From: Croceicoccus bisphenolivorans
GTDB lineage: Bacteria > Pseudomonadota > Alphaproteobacteria > Sphingomonadales > Sphingomonadaceae
DNA: 64,000 bases
Assembly: GCF_001634625.1 (NCBI RefSeq)
Contig: NZ_LRSE01000005.1
Coordinates: 1-64,000 of the forward strand
Direction of reading: 5' to 3'
Part shown: piece by piece, positions 47,323-57,227 of the stretch
How positions within the stretch are numbered: position 1 is the first letter of the stretch
How the letters are laid out: every line of letters begins with the position of its first letter
Program-made: the position numbers and the translations under genes
Notes under the pieces: generated by a model
Database searches by the model: none
What the model saw: the letters and a program-made list of their open reading frames with translations, nothing else
Told to the model about the DNA's origin: nothing

Positions 47323-48315
47323 ATGCTCAAGCCAATCTGCGCCCTTGCCAAATCACTCTGGTTCGTGGCCCCTTTTGTTGTTCCGGCGACAGCGCATGCA
47401 TGGGGCGAACGCGGTCACTCGGCCATCGACATCGCAGCGATCGAAGCACTGCCAGAAGATGGCCCGGTCTTTCTGCGTGACAATCTCGCCACGATCGCCG
47501 GGGCATCCACGGCGCCGGACAAATGGCGCGGTTCATCGGAACCGTTTTCGAAAATCGCCGAGGACCCCAACCACACATGGTTTATCGAAAGGCTGCGTTT
47601 CCTCGATCCCGTGCCACGGTCGCGCTACGCGTTCGTTCTTGCCCTTTATCGCGAACATCAGGCCGTGGCGGCAGAAGATCCGAAAGCGGCCGAACGGCTG
47701 AACGTGCGCTGGACCGGCACCATGCCTTACGCAATTGCAGAGGGGTACGGTCGCATTGTCAGCGCGATGCGTGAATACCGCCGCCTGCGCGATGCCGGAC
47801 AGGATACGGGCCGGATCGAGCAGACCATTGCCTTTTACACGGCCTGGATGGGTCATTACGTGGGCGATGCAGCCAATCCGATGCATGTTTCGATCCATTG
47901 CGAGGGGTGGGTAGGCCCAAATCCAAATGGATATGCAACGGATGGTGAAGTTCATGGCCGCTTTGAATCGCAGTTCGTTGACGCCATCGGACTGACGCCT
48001 GAGAATCTGTCCGGTCGCATCTCTGCGCCATCGCGCCAGAACGGAGATTTGTTTGACGCCGTTCTTGACTACATTGCTGAGAGCAACAGCCACGTCGAAG
48101 CGATTTTCCGGTTCGACAAGAACGGCGCCTTGCACAACCGTGACGAGGAAGCGCGCGAATATACTTATGATCGTGCCGCCTTTGGCGCCGGGATGTTGCG
48201 TGACCTGCTCTATCGCGCCTGGCTGGAAAGCGCTGCGCAGGGCAATGGGCCGCACCGCCCGCAGGATCCTGATGCACCCGGCTATGATCCCGAAACAGGA
48301 ACAGCACCTGCCTGA
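47323..48315 (+). CDS. S1/P1 nuclease-like exported protein
   Basis: 330 residues from ATG 47323. The signal peptide ends AHA, which leaves Trp27 as mature residue 1 and His32 as residue 6, exactly the W1/H6 zinc ligands of P1 nuclease; this fixes the start. Other expected ligands are in APDKWRG (Asp), NHTWF (His), MGHYVGDAANPMH (H, D, H) and HGRFES (His with Glu in place of the usual Asp). The family cleaves single-stranded nucleic acids or phospholipids with three zinc ions in the periplasm. It follows the DUF218 gene by 38 bp. Confidence 0.75.
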   Translation: MLKPICALAKSLWFVAPFVVPATAHAWGERGHSAIDIAAIEALPEDGPVFLRDNLATIAGASTAPDKWRGSSEPFSKIAEDPNHTWFIERLRFLDPVPRSRYAFVLALYREHQAVAAEDPKAAERLNVRWTGTMPYAIAEGYGRIVSAMREYRRLRDAGQDTGRIEQTIAFYTAWMGHYVGDAANPMHVSIHCEGWVGPNPNGYATDGEVHGRFESQFVDAIGLTPENLSGRISAPSRQNGDLFDAVLDYIAESNSHVEAIFRFDKNGALHNRDEEAREYTYDRAAFGAGMLRDLLYRAWLESAAQGNGPHRPQDPDAPGYDPETGTAPA

Positions 48316-48540
48316 CGTTCACGACAGACTGCAGCGGATAAGATCGCCTGGATACCTGCCGTCATCCGGGCGGTTCTGCCGACGTCATCAGGTGTATCAT
48401 GCCATTATGGCCGACAGTATTTACTGAACCCCGGTCGCGGGAAAGCCATTTGACGACCGGATGAATGCCCGGCGAACATCCATCGAGTGTCCGCTTTTAC
48501 GGTCCATGCCTCTAACAGCGGTTACTCCGCTAACGGCCCA

Positions 48541-51207
48541 TCACAACCATACAGACCGCCTATCCACGATCCGCTGAAATCCCGCCGCGAACGAGGACGC
48601 GCGTGCCCTTAGCAATGCCCGTCTGCCTTCCGCAGTTCGTGTGAATACGAGCTTCGAGGAGCCGACATCGCCATGCCAGAGTTCGGCAAAGCGTTCAGCA
48701 AATTCCTTTCGGGCACCCAGCGCAGTGGGAACGGCATGATAATCGACTCGCGTCTTGAGGCCGAGCCACGAATTGCGCACCAAGAGGTAGCGCGGGTTTT
48801 GCACCGGCCCCAGGATTTCCGCGATCGCCTGCATAACCTGTCGCTCGGCGGCCCGGCTCACTCCGGTCAGGACGATATCTTTGCGCCCGTCCAGGCTTGT
48901 ACGGATTTCAACGTGGGCAGTATCCAGTTCGCGCCCGCTAATGATGTCGGCATCGACCAGCGAGCGCAGGACAATCCCGGTAACCGCTTCAAGACTGCCT
49001 TCGAGCGATCCATTGCGCCAGACGAGTCTGCCCGCCTTTGCCAGTTTCGGCAGGCTGGCCAGTGTCGCCACACCGGCAACACCCATCGCGATGACGCCAA
49101 TTCCTTCATATGACGCCAACCCGCGCAATTCATTTGCTGCTGCAAACGCCCCGCTGCCTGCGGCACTCCAGCCTAGCGCCTGTAAAGTATCGAACCAGCT
49201 TATCGCACGCGGTGCGTGGCGGGGGGCCGCCGTCTCACGCACTCGCGCTCGCTCGTCCCCTTCACCGAGCGACACCTTCCAGCGCTCTGCAATGGCTGGT
49301 CGGTCGGCTGCGACTGCAAATGTCTGGAGGTTCGCGAATGCCGCCGGTTTCGATGGATCGAGTCCCAGGCGGGCAACGCCGTCTTCAATCAGTCTGGAGG
49401 CTCCGTTGGAAATCCCTTCGAACGCCTTGAAGCGGCGCGCGACCACTTCGATGTCTGACAGGCCGGGCGCGTCACCATCGCCCAGAAAGCCCCAGTTGAA
49501 GTTCGCGGCAACCGCATCCCAGCTTTCACGATCCACCGGATCGACCGTCGCCAGATGCCAGATATTGGCTACCTTGCAGGGCCTGGCCGGATCGACCCGG
49601 ATTGCTCGTCCGCGCATCTGGTTGGACAGCATGAAGGACGCCGCATTGCTCGCAAGGACAAGGCTGTTGAGCGCGGGCGCATCCCATCCCTCGCCAAGCA
49701 GCGATTGCGTGCCGACAAGTATCCGAACATCGCCGCGCGTGAATAGGGCCGTGACGAGGCGCACCAGTTCAGCGGTGCCACCGGTCCTACATTCGATACG
49801 CACGTGTTCCGGGCAACCCGGCAGATCGCCTGATCGAAATGCGTGGGGATCGAAGTGCAATTCGTCGGCAATCTGCTCCAGCGTGGATAGCGCGCGCCTG
49901 GGAAGGATCACCAGGCTACCAGTCAGGACGCCAAGATAGTCATTCGCCATGCCAGAGCGCCGCAGCTTCTCGAAGATCGGCACCACGCCAAGCTTGGCAG
50001 GCCTGAACTGCGCATCGGGCCGGTTCGGCAGCTCGCCAGCGCGAATATGATCCGACAGCACGACCATCCGCAGATTCGCGGCCAGCGCGTCCTGTTCGGC
50101 TTTCGTAATGTCCACTATCGAGTCCAGCTTCGCGAGGCTGGAGGTCATCAGTTTGAAGACAGAGCGTGTGTGCTGCAGCCGAACGCGGCCGCCTTCGATC
50201 AGTCCGTGACGATTCAACCGATCGCGCAGGCTCTTGAGTTGTGCCGTACCAAGCGGAAAGGTGGCCGTGTGTTGCGATACCACACCGTCCAGAAAGCGTT
50301 CGAGCCAGAACAGAGAGGGTGGAGGCACACTACGCGATGACACGCCAAGCAGTTTGAGCGGGGGGCGGGGCAGTTCACGTCCAGCTGATGCCAGCAGAAC
50401 CAGTGCTGCCGATAACATCTCGGGCGCTTCGAGGATCTGTTCGACATGCGCTTCCGAATCCGTCAGCCATGGATGCGCCGCCAGCCAGTCCAGCAACCCG
50501 TCATCTTCGTGCAATTCCACATGCAACTGACCAATGGCCGCACGCCTTCTATCGAGCAGGGCCAGCGCATCTTCCGTTGGTTCCGACAGAATCAGGTGAT
50601 CCTGATGGGGACAGAGATCGCCGTTGCGCACCAGCTCGGGAATGCCGATTTCAAGGTCCATCGGTCCGCAAAGTTCTTCGTAGCGAGACCATTCGGCGAA
50701 GCTGGCATCATAAGGCGGTGTTGCGGTCAGTGCGACCAGACGGACATCGTCCAGCCGGTTGACCAGCTCGATGAGGCTTTTCCACCACTCCCGCCGCAGG
50801 TGATGTGCTTCGTCCAGAACCAGCGTCAGTGGTCCTCGACCATTAAGCGCCTCGATCAGCGCATCGAGTTCCTCGCCGCGCCGCAGGCTATCGAGCGCCT
50901 GATAGGTGGTCAGCGTCAATTCTCGCAAGTCTTCGAGGTTGCGGGAGATCGCCCCTGTTGAGGGCGGCTTTTCGAGAAAAAGGGGGCAGAGGCGGTGCGC
51001 CCACTGTTCGCGAATGGCGATTGTCGGCGCAAATACCAGTGCAGGCCTTCCGGTGCGTCGGACGATCTCGAGGCCGAGCACCGTCTTCCCGGCACCGGGG
51101 GCGGCGACGACATGCAGCCTCCCGTCGCCGAAATGCTCGTCCATCTCTTCAAGTACGCGCGCCTGATAGTCGCGCCAGTTCCCTTTGAAGAGCATCTCGT
51201 CAATCAT
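48541..51207 (-). CDS. Large SF2 (DEAD/DEAH) helicase-family protein
   Basis: 888 residues from ATG 51207; in-frame ATG 51267 and GTG 51303 are alternatives and no start has a clear ribosome site. Motifs: Walker A AAPGAGKT, DEAH in LVLDEAHHL, LTATPPYD (motif III), TQSLLGEGWDAP (motif V) and QMRGRAIRVD (motif VI). The C-terminal 300 residues are not a known helicase extension to me and include a hydrophobic run (GVIAMGVAGVATLASLP). It is in the accessory region and not part of a recognisable restriction operon; a role in defence or DNA repair is only inferred. Confidence 0.78.
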   Translation of the reverse strand: MIDEMLFKGNWRDYQARVLEEMDEHFGDGRLHVVAAPGAGKTVLGLEIVRRTGRPALVFAPTIAIREQWAHRLCPLFLEKPPSTGAISRNLEDLRELTLTTYQALDSLRRGEELDALIEALNGRGPLTLVLDEAHHLRREWWKSLIELVNRLDDVRLVALTATPPYDASFAEWSRYEELCGPMDLEIGIPELVRNGDLCPHQDHLILSEPTEDALALLDRRRAAIGQLHVELHEDDGLLDWLAAHPWLTDSEAHVEQILEAPEMLSAALVLLASAGRELPRPPLKLLGVSSRSVPPPSLFWLERFLDGVVSQHTATFPLGTAQLKSLRDRLNRHGLIEGGRVRLQHTRSVFKLMTSSLAKLDSIVDITKAEQDALAANLRMVVLSDHIRAGELPNRPDAQFRPAKLGVVPIFEKLRRSGMANDYLGVLTGSLVILPRRALSTLEQIADELHFDPHAFRSGDLPGCPEHVRIECRTGGTAELVRLVTALFTRGDVRILVGTQSLLGEGWDAPALNSLVLASNAASFMLSNQMRGRAIRVDPARPCKVANIWHLATVDPVDRESWDAVAANFNWGFLGDGDAPGLSDIEVVARRFKAFEGISNGASRLIEDGVARLGLDPSKPAAFANLQTFAVAADRPAIAERWKVSLGEGDERARVRETAAPRHAPRAISWFDTLQALGWSAAGSGAFAAANELRGLASYEGIGVIAMGVAGVATLASLPKLAKAGRLVWRNGSLEGSLEAVTGIVLRSLVDADIISGRELDTAHVEIRTSLDGRKDIVLTGVSRAAERQVMQAIAEILGPVQNPRYLLVRNSWLGLKTRVDYHAVPTALGARKEFAERFAELWHGDVGSSKLVFTRTAEGRRALLRARASSFAAGFQRIVDRRSVWL

Positions 51208-51361
51208 TCGCGAACCGATAGCTGCCCCGACGCTCGACGACCATTCTGATGTCCCGTGAGGCCTCATATCTTTGGTAAAGCTGGCTGACTGTTTCCGGCC
51301 CACTTACTGTCTGCAATGCTTGTCGTGAAAATGATCGAAAAGGGTGACTACGATCACAGAA

Positions 51362-53233
51362 TTACACGGGTTCGAGCATTTCCAGCTGTTCGCCCAGTGC
51401 CAGCCATTCCGCCTCTGTTGCCGCCAGTTGATCGCTGACTTGCGCGCGGCGGGTCAGCAGGTCGCTCATCGATGTATCGGCCAGATGTGCAGGCGCCTTT
51501 GCCGGTTCGTACATCGCCTGATCGATTTCGTTCAGACTGGCCTGAAGCCGGTTCATGGCCTTCTCTGCCGAGGCCAGTTCGGATTTCAGGAAGCGGGCCT
51601 TGGCGCGTGACTTGGCAGAGTCGGCCGAAGTGGCCTTTGCCGGGCCGGGCTTCGCCTCTTTCCTTGGCTTGTTCCGGCCCAGCACGAAGTCGATGTAATC
51701 GTCCATGCTGCCCGCATATTCGCGCGCGGTCCCGCCATCGACCAGCACGAGCCGGTCCGCCGTCAGTTCCACCATGTGCCGGTCGTGGCTGATCAGGATC
51801 ACCGCGCCCGAATAGTCGTTCAGCGCCTGGACAAGGGCTTCGCGCGCATCGACGTCGAGGTGGTTGGTCGGTTCGTCAAGGATGAGGAGGTGCGGTGCAT
51901 CGCGGGTGATGAGCGCAAGGGCGAGCCGGGCCCGCTCCCCGCCCGACAACTTGTCGACCTGCGTCGTGGCGCGTGGGCCGGAAAATCCGAACCGGCCCAG
52001 CTGCGCCCTTACCGCCGCAGGCGTCTTGCCCTCCATCGCACGGGTCATCAGTTCGACCGGCGTTGCATCGCTCGCCAGTTCTTCCACCTGATACTGGGTG
52101 AAATAACCGACCTTCAGCTTGCCCGGCGCGGCCAGAGCACCTTCGACGGGTTGGAGCTGCGACGACAACAGGCGGGCAAGGGTGGTCTTGCCGTTGCCGT
52201 TGCGGCCCAGCAGCGCGATCCGGTCATCCGCATCGATCCGCAAGTCGAGCCGGCGCAGGATCGGCGGCGCATCGCCATAGGCCACGGCAGCCCCGTCGAG
52301 CGAGATCATCGGTGAGCGCAGTTCCCCCGGCGATGGAAATTCGAAACTGAGCGAGGGATCTTCGATCAGTGCGACGATCGGCTGCATCTTGCCCAGCATC
52401 TTGGCACGGGCCTGTGCCTGTTTCGCGGTCGAGGCGCGGGCGCTGTTGCGCGCGACATAGTCCTGCAGCCGTGCCCGCTGGGCATCCTGCGCCGCCTTGG
52501 CCGATGCGATCTGCGCCGCGCGCTCTGCGCGCTGCTTCTCGAAAGCATCATAGCCGCCGGTATAGAGCGTCAGCTTGCCGCCTTGCAGATGCAGGATGTG
52601 GTCGACGACATTGTTGAGGAGGTCGCGCTCGTGACTGATGACAAGCAGCGTCGCGGGATAGGACCGCAGGAAATTCTCGAGCCACAGCGTCGCCTCGAGG
52701 TCTAGGTGGTTCGAAGGCTCGTCGAGCAGCAGGATGTCGGGCTCTGAAAACAGCAGCGCACCCAAGGCCACCCGCATTTTCCAGCCGCCGGAGAAACTGG
52801 AGAGCGGCCGGCGTTGCATATCCTCGTCGAAACCCAGGCCGTTCAGGATCTTGGCCGCGCGTGCCGGGGCGCTATAGGCGTCGATGGCGAGCAAGCGTTC
52901 GTGCACTTCGCCAAGGCGGTCGACATCGGTGCACGTTTCCGCTTCGACCAGCAGGCGGGCGCGCTCCACGTCAGCGGCGAGAACCGCTTCCTCCGGCGTG
53001 ATCGACCCATCGGGCGCTTCCTGCGCGATATAGCCGATCCGCGCCCGCGACGGCTTGCCGATCTGGCCTTCGTCCGGCTCTATGTCGCCGATGACGGCTT
53101 TCATCAGGGTCGACTTGCCCGCCCCGTTGCGGCCGATCAGCCCGACCCGCGCGCCATGCGGGATCGTCGCGCTGGCGCGTTCGAGAATGGGCCGGCCGCC
53201 AAGCCGGACGGTGATGTCGTCGATGGTAAGCAT
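51362..53233 (-). CDS. ABC-F family ATPase
   Basis: 623 residues with two ATP-binding cassettes and no membrane segment. Walker A sites: GRNGAGKSTLMKAV and GRNGNGKTTLARLL; signatures SFSGGWKMRVAL and LSGGERARLAL; the inter-domain linker is basic (SAKAAQDAQRARLQDYVARN). The C-terminal 90 residues are Lys/Ala-rich and coiled-coil. ABC-F proteins bind ribosomes and control translation. Resembles YheS/Uup. Core gene. Confidence 0.92.
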   Translation of the reverse strand: MLTIDDITVRLGGRPILERASATIPHGARVGLIGRNGAGKSTLMKAVIGDIEPDEGQIGKPSRARIGYIAQEAPDGSITPEEAVLAADVERARLLVEAETCTDVDRLGEVHERLLAIDAYSAPARAAKILNGLGFDEDMQRRPLSSFSGGWKMRVALGALLFSEPDILLLDEPSNHLDLEATLWLENFLRSYPATLLVISHERDLLNNVVDHILHLQGGKLTLYTGGYDAFEKQRAERAAQIASAKAAQDAQRARLQDYVARNSARASTAKQAQARAKMLGKMQPIVALIEDPSLSFEFPSPGELRSPMISLDGAAVAYGDAPPILRRLDLRIDADDRIALLGRNGNGKTTLARLLSSQLQPVEGALAAPGKLKVGYFTQYQVEELASDATPVELMTRAMEGKTPAAVRAQLGRFGFSGPRATTQVDKLSGGERARLALALITRDAPHLLILDEPTNHLDVDAREALVQALNDYSGAVILISHDRHMVELTADRLVLVDGGTAREYAGSMDDYIDFVLGRNKPRKEAKPGPAKATSADSAKSRAKARFLKSELASAEKAMNRLQASLNEIDQAMYEPAKAPAHLADTSMSDLLTRRAQVSDQLAATEAEWLALGEQLEMLEPV

Positions 53234-53290
53234 GCGCGGCCCATAGCAGCAGTGCGCGGCGGCCCCAATGACTGAATGGGCGAAACCCGA

Positions 53291-53629
53291 TCAGCGCTTC
53301 TTCTTGGCGGTGGTCGCGGTGAAATCCGGATCCTTGTTGGCCACCCAGTCGACGAACTTGCGGATGGCCGGATTGGCCAGCAAGCCCTCCACGTCCATGC
53401 CATAGCGCTGCAATTCGGAATTGGTGAAATTGGCGATCAGCGTTTGCTGGCAAATGGGGTGCATGGGCACCACGTCCTTCCCGCCCCTGCTTTTGGGGAC
53501 GGGGTGATGCCAGACCATGTTCTTGCCGGTCGGCCGACCGCAAAGCCAGCAGGTGTGCGCAGGCGCCGGAGCGTCATCATCCCGCTCAGGATCGTCGTAG
53601 GAATCGTGTCTGGAGTGCTTGCGAGCCAT
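53291..53629 (-). CDS. HNH endonuclease-like protein
   Basis: 112 residues. An N-terminal acidic/His segment is followed by an HNH-type zinc finger: CWLCGRPTGKN, MVWHHPVPKSRGGKD, MHPICQQTLIANFTN. The His-His pair and second metal region are intact, so nuclease activity is plausible. Frequent as a single gene in sphingomonads; the target is unknown. It is transcribed towards the ABC-F gene. Confidence 0.75.
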   Translation of the reverse strand: MARKHSRHDSYDDPERDDDAPAPAHTCWLCGRPTGKNMVWHHPVPKSRGGKDVVPMHPICQQTLIANFTNSELQRYGMDVEGLLANPAIRKFVDWVANKDPDFTATTAKKKR

Positions 53630-53795
53630 TGGTCTGCCTTGAATGCATGGACGGGCGGTCGCCTTCTCTTAATGCCTGCGTCCGGCATTACCACTGCCGC
53701 GCAGCGCGGAGTTATCCTTTCAGGTGCTTGCCGCCCGAAGGTGCTTTGCGGCAGGATGCGCATCGGCCACGGGTGGCGCAGTGATCGGGAGGGGT

Positions 53796-55070
53796 ATGCA
53801 GGGCGAACACGAATTGCGGCGATCCGTCGTCAGCGAAATGCATTTGCGGCGCTGGCCAGCGCTGGTGCCCGATTGCACCGTGATCCAGATTCTGCGGCAG
53901 GTTTCGCCGGATGAGCGTGAGGCCGAACACGTAGCGATCGCGGCGCTGCCTGTCGGGGCGGAGCTGCAACCGTCGCCCAATCCCCGGCACATGCAGGCGC
54001 AGATTGCACCGGGCATATCTTTCGGTTGGGAACGGCATAGCGAGGCGAGTGCCAGCACCCTGTTCATCGCGCGCGGGGCGATGGCCGCGCTGGAGCCGGA
54101 TGGCGATCCCGATGTGGCGAAGGCGATCGCCTGGATGATGACTTTTCCGGGCAAGATCATGCGGGCGACGCGGATGGCCATCGTGACCGATGAAGCGGCG
54201 GCGGCGCAATTGCTGGGGCGCTTCGCGTTCGAACCGAACGATCTCGTCAGTTGCCACGTCGGCACCGGCGCCGGCGCGCGCATCTGGTCCGACTTTCACT
54301 TGCACGACGACGGTTTCGGGGCAGTACTGGTGGCGGCGAATGGCATGCCGGCGGGCGACCTGTCGCGCACGGTCCAGCGGCTGCAGGAACTGGGCAATTA
54401 CCGCAACCTTGCCCTGCTTGGCCTGCCAGTGGCGCAGCGCGGCTGGGCGGTGCTGGACAAGATCGAACGCGAGCTGGCCGGGCTTGGCGAGCGGGTGGGA
54501 AGCGCGGACGTGACCGACGATGCCCTGCTGCAGCAAGTCACCGGCCTGTCGATGGAACTGATGACGGAGGCGGCATCGTCCGATTTCCGGCTGAGCGCGA
54601 CGGCGGCCTATGCCACGCTGGTGGAGGAACGGCTGGAAGACCTGTGCATCCGGCCCATTGCCGGTTTCCAGTCGCTGGCGGATTTTACCCAGCGACGCTT
54701 CCTGCCCGCGATCCGCACTTGTGCCTCTCACCGCCGCAGGGAAGAAACGCTGGCGCAGCGCACCGCGCAGTTCATCTCGTTGTTCCGCACCCGTGTCGAA
54801 ACGCGGATCGAGAACCAGAACGGGCGGCTGCTCCATTCCATGGAAAAGTCGATCGGCACGCAGCTGCGGCTGCAACAGCTGGTCGAAGGGCTGTCCGTCG
54901 TGGCGCTCAGCTATTACGGGATTGGGCTGCTGTCCTACATGCTGAAGGGGCTGGAGAAGACGCCGCTGCATGTGCCGGCCACCATCATCGTGGCCGCGCT
55001 GACCCCGTTCGTTGTGATCGCGATGTGGCTGGGCATTCACCGCCTGAAGAAGCGGATCCTGCACGATTAG
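53796..55070 (+). CDS. DUF3422 family membrane protein
   Basis: 424 residues from ATG 53796, with GGGAGGGG directly upstream; longer starts are rejected. The N-terminus (HELRRSVVSEMHLRRWPAL) is the family hallmark. The protein is largely alpha/beta cytosolic, a helical coiled region lies near residues 300-365 and two C-terminal membrane helices end it (YYGIGLLSYML; IIVAALTPFVVIAMWLGI). Function unknown. Converges with panC. Confidence 0.82.
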   Translation: MQGEHELRRSVVSEMHLRRWPALVPDCTVIQILRQVSPDEREAEHVAIAALPVGAELQPSPNPRHMQAQIAPGISFGWERHSEASASTLFIARGAMAALEPDGDPDVAKAIAWMMTFPGKIMRATRMAIVTDEAAAAQLLGRFAFEPNDLVSCHVGTGAGARIWSDFHLHDDGFGAVLVAANGMPAGDLSRTVQRLQELGNYRNLALLGLPVAQRGWAVLDKIERELAGLGERVGSADVTDDALLQQVTGLSMELMTEAASSDFRLSATAAYATLVEERLEDLCIRPIAGFQSLADFTQRRFLPAIRTCASHRRREETLAQRTAQFISLFRTRVETRIENQNGRLLHSMEKSIGTQLRLQQLVEGLSVVALSYYGIGLLSYMLKGLEKTPLHVPATIIVAALTPFVVIAMWLGIHRLKKRILHD

Positions 55071-55079
55071 GGGAGCGGC

Positions 55080-55940
55080 CTAGCCAACCGCCATGTTGTC
55101 GATCAGCCGCGTGCCGCCGATGCGCGCGGCCACGAACAGGCGGGCATTGTCGTTCGGTTCGGCCAGCAGTTCGATCGATGCCGCATCGCGCAGTTCGGCG
55201 TAATCCACATTGTCGAAACCAGCCGCGAGCACGTCTGCCGATAGCGTGCCGAGAACGTCTTTGGCCGGATGCCCGATGGTCAACCGCTCGATCGCACTGC
55301 GCATCGTGCGGGGCAGGGCGGCGGCGGCCTTGCGCTGATCGGCCGACAGGTAGGCATTGCGCGATGACATGGCAAGGCCGTCCGCTTCCCGCACGATCGG
55401 CACGCCGACGATGGCATTGGGCAGCGGGGCATAGAGGTCGAGATCGCGGGCCATGCGGCGGATGACGGCCAGCTGCTGCCAGTCCTTTTCCCCGAACAGG
55501 GCGATATCGGGCGCGACCTGGTTGAACAGCTTGCACACAACCGTCGCCACGCCGTCGAAATGGCCGGGGCGGTCCGCGCCGCAAAGCCCTGCGCTCACCC
55601 CCTCTACCGATATGTTGGTGGCGAAACCTTCGGGATACATGGCGGTGATATCGGGCGCCCAGAGCAGGTCCACGCCCTCTGCCACCAGCAGTTCGCTGTC
55701 CCGTTCAAGCTGGCGGGGATAGGCGTCCAGATCCTCGTTCGGGCCGAACTGTTTGGGATTCACGAAAATGGATACGGCGACGATCTCGGCCATTTCCCGC
55801 GCGCGTCGCACCAGCGTCAGATGCCCGTCATGAAGCGCGCCCATCGTGGGCACCAGGGCAAGGCGCGCACCCGTGCCAGCCGCCCGGCGCAGGGCCGCTG
55901 TCGTTTCCCGCAGTGGATTGAGCGCGCGGATTGTTTGCAT
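55080..55940 (-). CDS. panC: Pantothenate synthetase
   Basis: 286 residues, full length. It joins pantoate and beta-alanine with ATP. The HIGH-like motif lies in [17 protein letters not shown]; further motifs are [35 protein letters not shown] and the KMSKS-like SSRNAYLS. Transcribed away from mipZ. Confidence 0.95.
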   Translation of the reverse strand: MQTIRALNPLRETTAALRRAAGTGARLALVPTMGALHDGHLTLVRRAREMAEIVAVSIFVNPKQFGPNEDLDAYPRQLERDSELLVAEGVDLLWAPDITAMYPEGFATNISVEGVSAGLCGADRPGHFDGVATVVCKLFNQVAPDIALFGEKDWQQLAVIRRMARDLDLYAPLPNAIVGVPIVREADGLAMSSRNAYLSADQRKAAAALPRTMRSAIERLTIGHPAKDVLGTLSADVLAAGFDNVDYAELRDAASIELLAEPNDNARLFVAARIGGTRLIDNMAVG

Positions 55941-56056
55941 CTGTCTCGGCCCTTCCGGTAAACTGAGGCCGCAAGCTCTAGCGCCCGCCTGCCGTTCGGC
56001 AAGGGGCGTGCCCGGTTTGCATGGCCAATTTGTTGCCCATTTGCTCGCGAGGACCG

Positions 56057-56881
56057 ATGACCCAACCGCACAAGATCGTGTTTGCCAACGAAAAGGGCGG
56101 CACCGGTAAATCGACCACGGCCGTCCACGTCGCCGTCGCCCTCGCCTATCAGGGCGCGAAAGTCGGCGCGATCGATCTCGATCCGCGCCAGCGCACCTTC
56201 TACCGCTATTTCGAGAACCGGCTGGACACCGAAAAGCGCCGCGACATCGAACTGCCCGGCGCTGCCGTGGGCGTGTTCGGCGGGCCGAGCGTGGATGCGC
56301 TGGACGAAATGATCGCCGAAATCAGCGACGGTCTCGACTTTCTCGTCTTCGATACGCCGGGCCGCGATGACAAGTATGCCCGCCACGTCGCGACGCAGGC
56401 CGATACGCTGGTGACGCCCTTGAACGACAGCTTCGTCGACTTCGACCTGATCGGGCAGGTCGATGCAGAGACGTTCAAGGTGAAGAAGCTGTCGTTCTAT
56501 GCCGAACTGATCTGGGAAGCGCGCAAGAAACGCGGCCTTGCCACCGTGAACGAGGGCAAGCGGGAAATGGACTGGGTGGTCCTCAGGAACCGTGTCCAGC
56601 ATGTCGAGGCGCGCAACATGCGCCGTATCGACGAAGCGCTGACAGAACTGTCGCGCCGCGTCGGTTTCCGCGTGACGCCCGGCCTTTCGGAACGTGTCAT
56701 CTATCGCGAACTGTTCCCGTCCGGCCTGACCCTGTTGGACAAGGGGCATCTTGGCGATCTTGCCACCAGCCACCTCGTCGCGCGGCAGGAACTGCGCGCG
56801 CTGGTCAGGGGGCTCAACCTGCCGGTGCCCGATCGGCCCGCGACCGATGAGGCCGATACCGAAGAGGCGCGCGCGGCGTGA
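56057..56881 (+). CDS. mipZ: Division-plane positioning ATPase MipZ
   Basis: 274 residues from ATG 56057 ([20 protein letters not shown]), with GAGGA upstream; a start 36 bases earlier is unlikely. A ParA-type deviant Walker A (KGGTGKST), the Asp-rich [17 protein letters not shown] and [15 protein letters not shown] match MipZ of Caulobacter and relatives, which forms a gradient from the poles and restricts FtsZ to midcell. Its stop overlaps the start of the J-domain gene. Confidence 0.92.
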   Translation: MTQPHKIVFANEKGGTGKSTTAVHVAVALAYQGAKVGAIDLDPRQRTFYRYFENRLDTEKRRDIELPGAAVGVFGGPSVDALDEMIAEISDGLDFLVFDTPGRDDKYARHVATQADTLVTPLNDSFVDFDLIGQVDAETFKVKKLSFYAELIWEARKKRGLATVNEGKREMDWVVLRNRVQHVEARNMRRIDEALTELSRRVGFRVTPGLSERVIYRELFPSGLTLLDKGHLGDLATSHLVARQELRALVRGLNLPVPDRPATDEADTEEARAA

Positions 56882-57168
56882 TGAAGCTCATCATCCTCGT
56901 CATCGTGGCGGGGATCGCATTCCGGATGCTGTTCAAGCAGTGGCCGTGGCAGGCATGGTCGGCATCGGAAAAGTCGCAGCAGCAGGCTCAGGCCCGCACG
57001 CTTCTGGGCGTGTCGCGCTTCGCCACGCGGGAGGAAATTCTGGCCGCGCACCGCCGCGCGCTGATCGCGGCGCATCCGGACAAGGGCGGTTCGCCTGACG
57101 AGGTACACCGGATAGACACCGCCCGCGACTTGCTGCTGGAACAAACTGCCCCCACAAAGGACTTATAG
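56881..57168 (+). CDS. Membrane-anchored J-domain protein
   Basis: 95 residues from ATG 56881 (TGATG overlap with mipZ; a GTG one codon before is possible). One N-terminal helix (LIILVIVAGIAFRMLF) anchors it; the C-terminal half is a minimal J domain with HPDKGG, resembling Tim14/Pam18. It should stimulate DnaK at the membrane. Its conserved place after mipZ is common in alphaproteobacteria. Confidence 0.85.
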   Translation: MKLIILVIVAGIAFRMLFKQWPWQAWSASEKSQQQAQARTLLGVSRFATREEILAAHRRALIAAHPDKGGSPDEVHRIDTARDLLLEQTAPTKDL

Positions 57169-57227
57169 CCAAGCGGCGCGCTCGTCCTGATGCGTGCCGG
57201 TGAACTGCCAGCAGCGAAAGGCCGAGA

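Noticed and set aside
43679-53290. Third att copy marking the far end of a second island
   Set aside because: Searched by eye for the tRNA-Gly 3' sequence between the chimera and the ABC-F/HNH genes; none seen, so the extent of the second island is left open.
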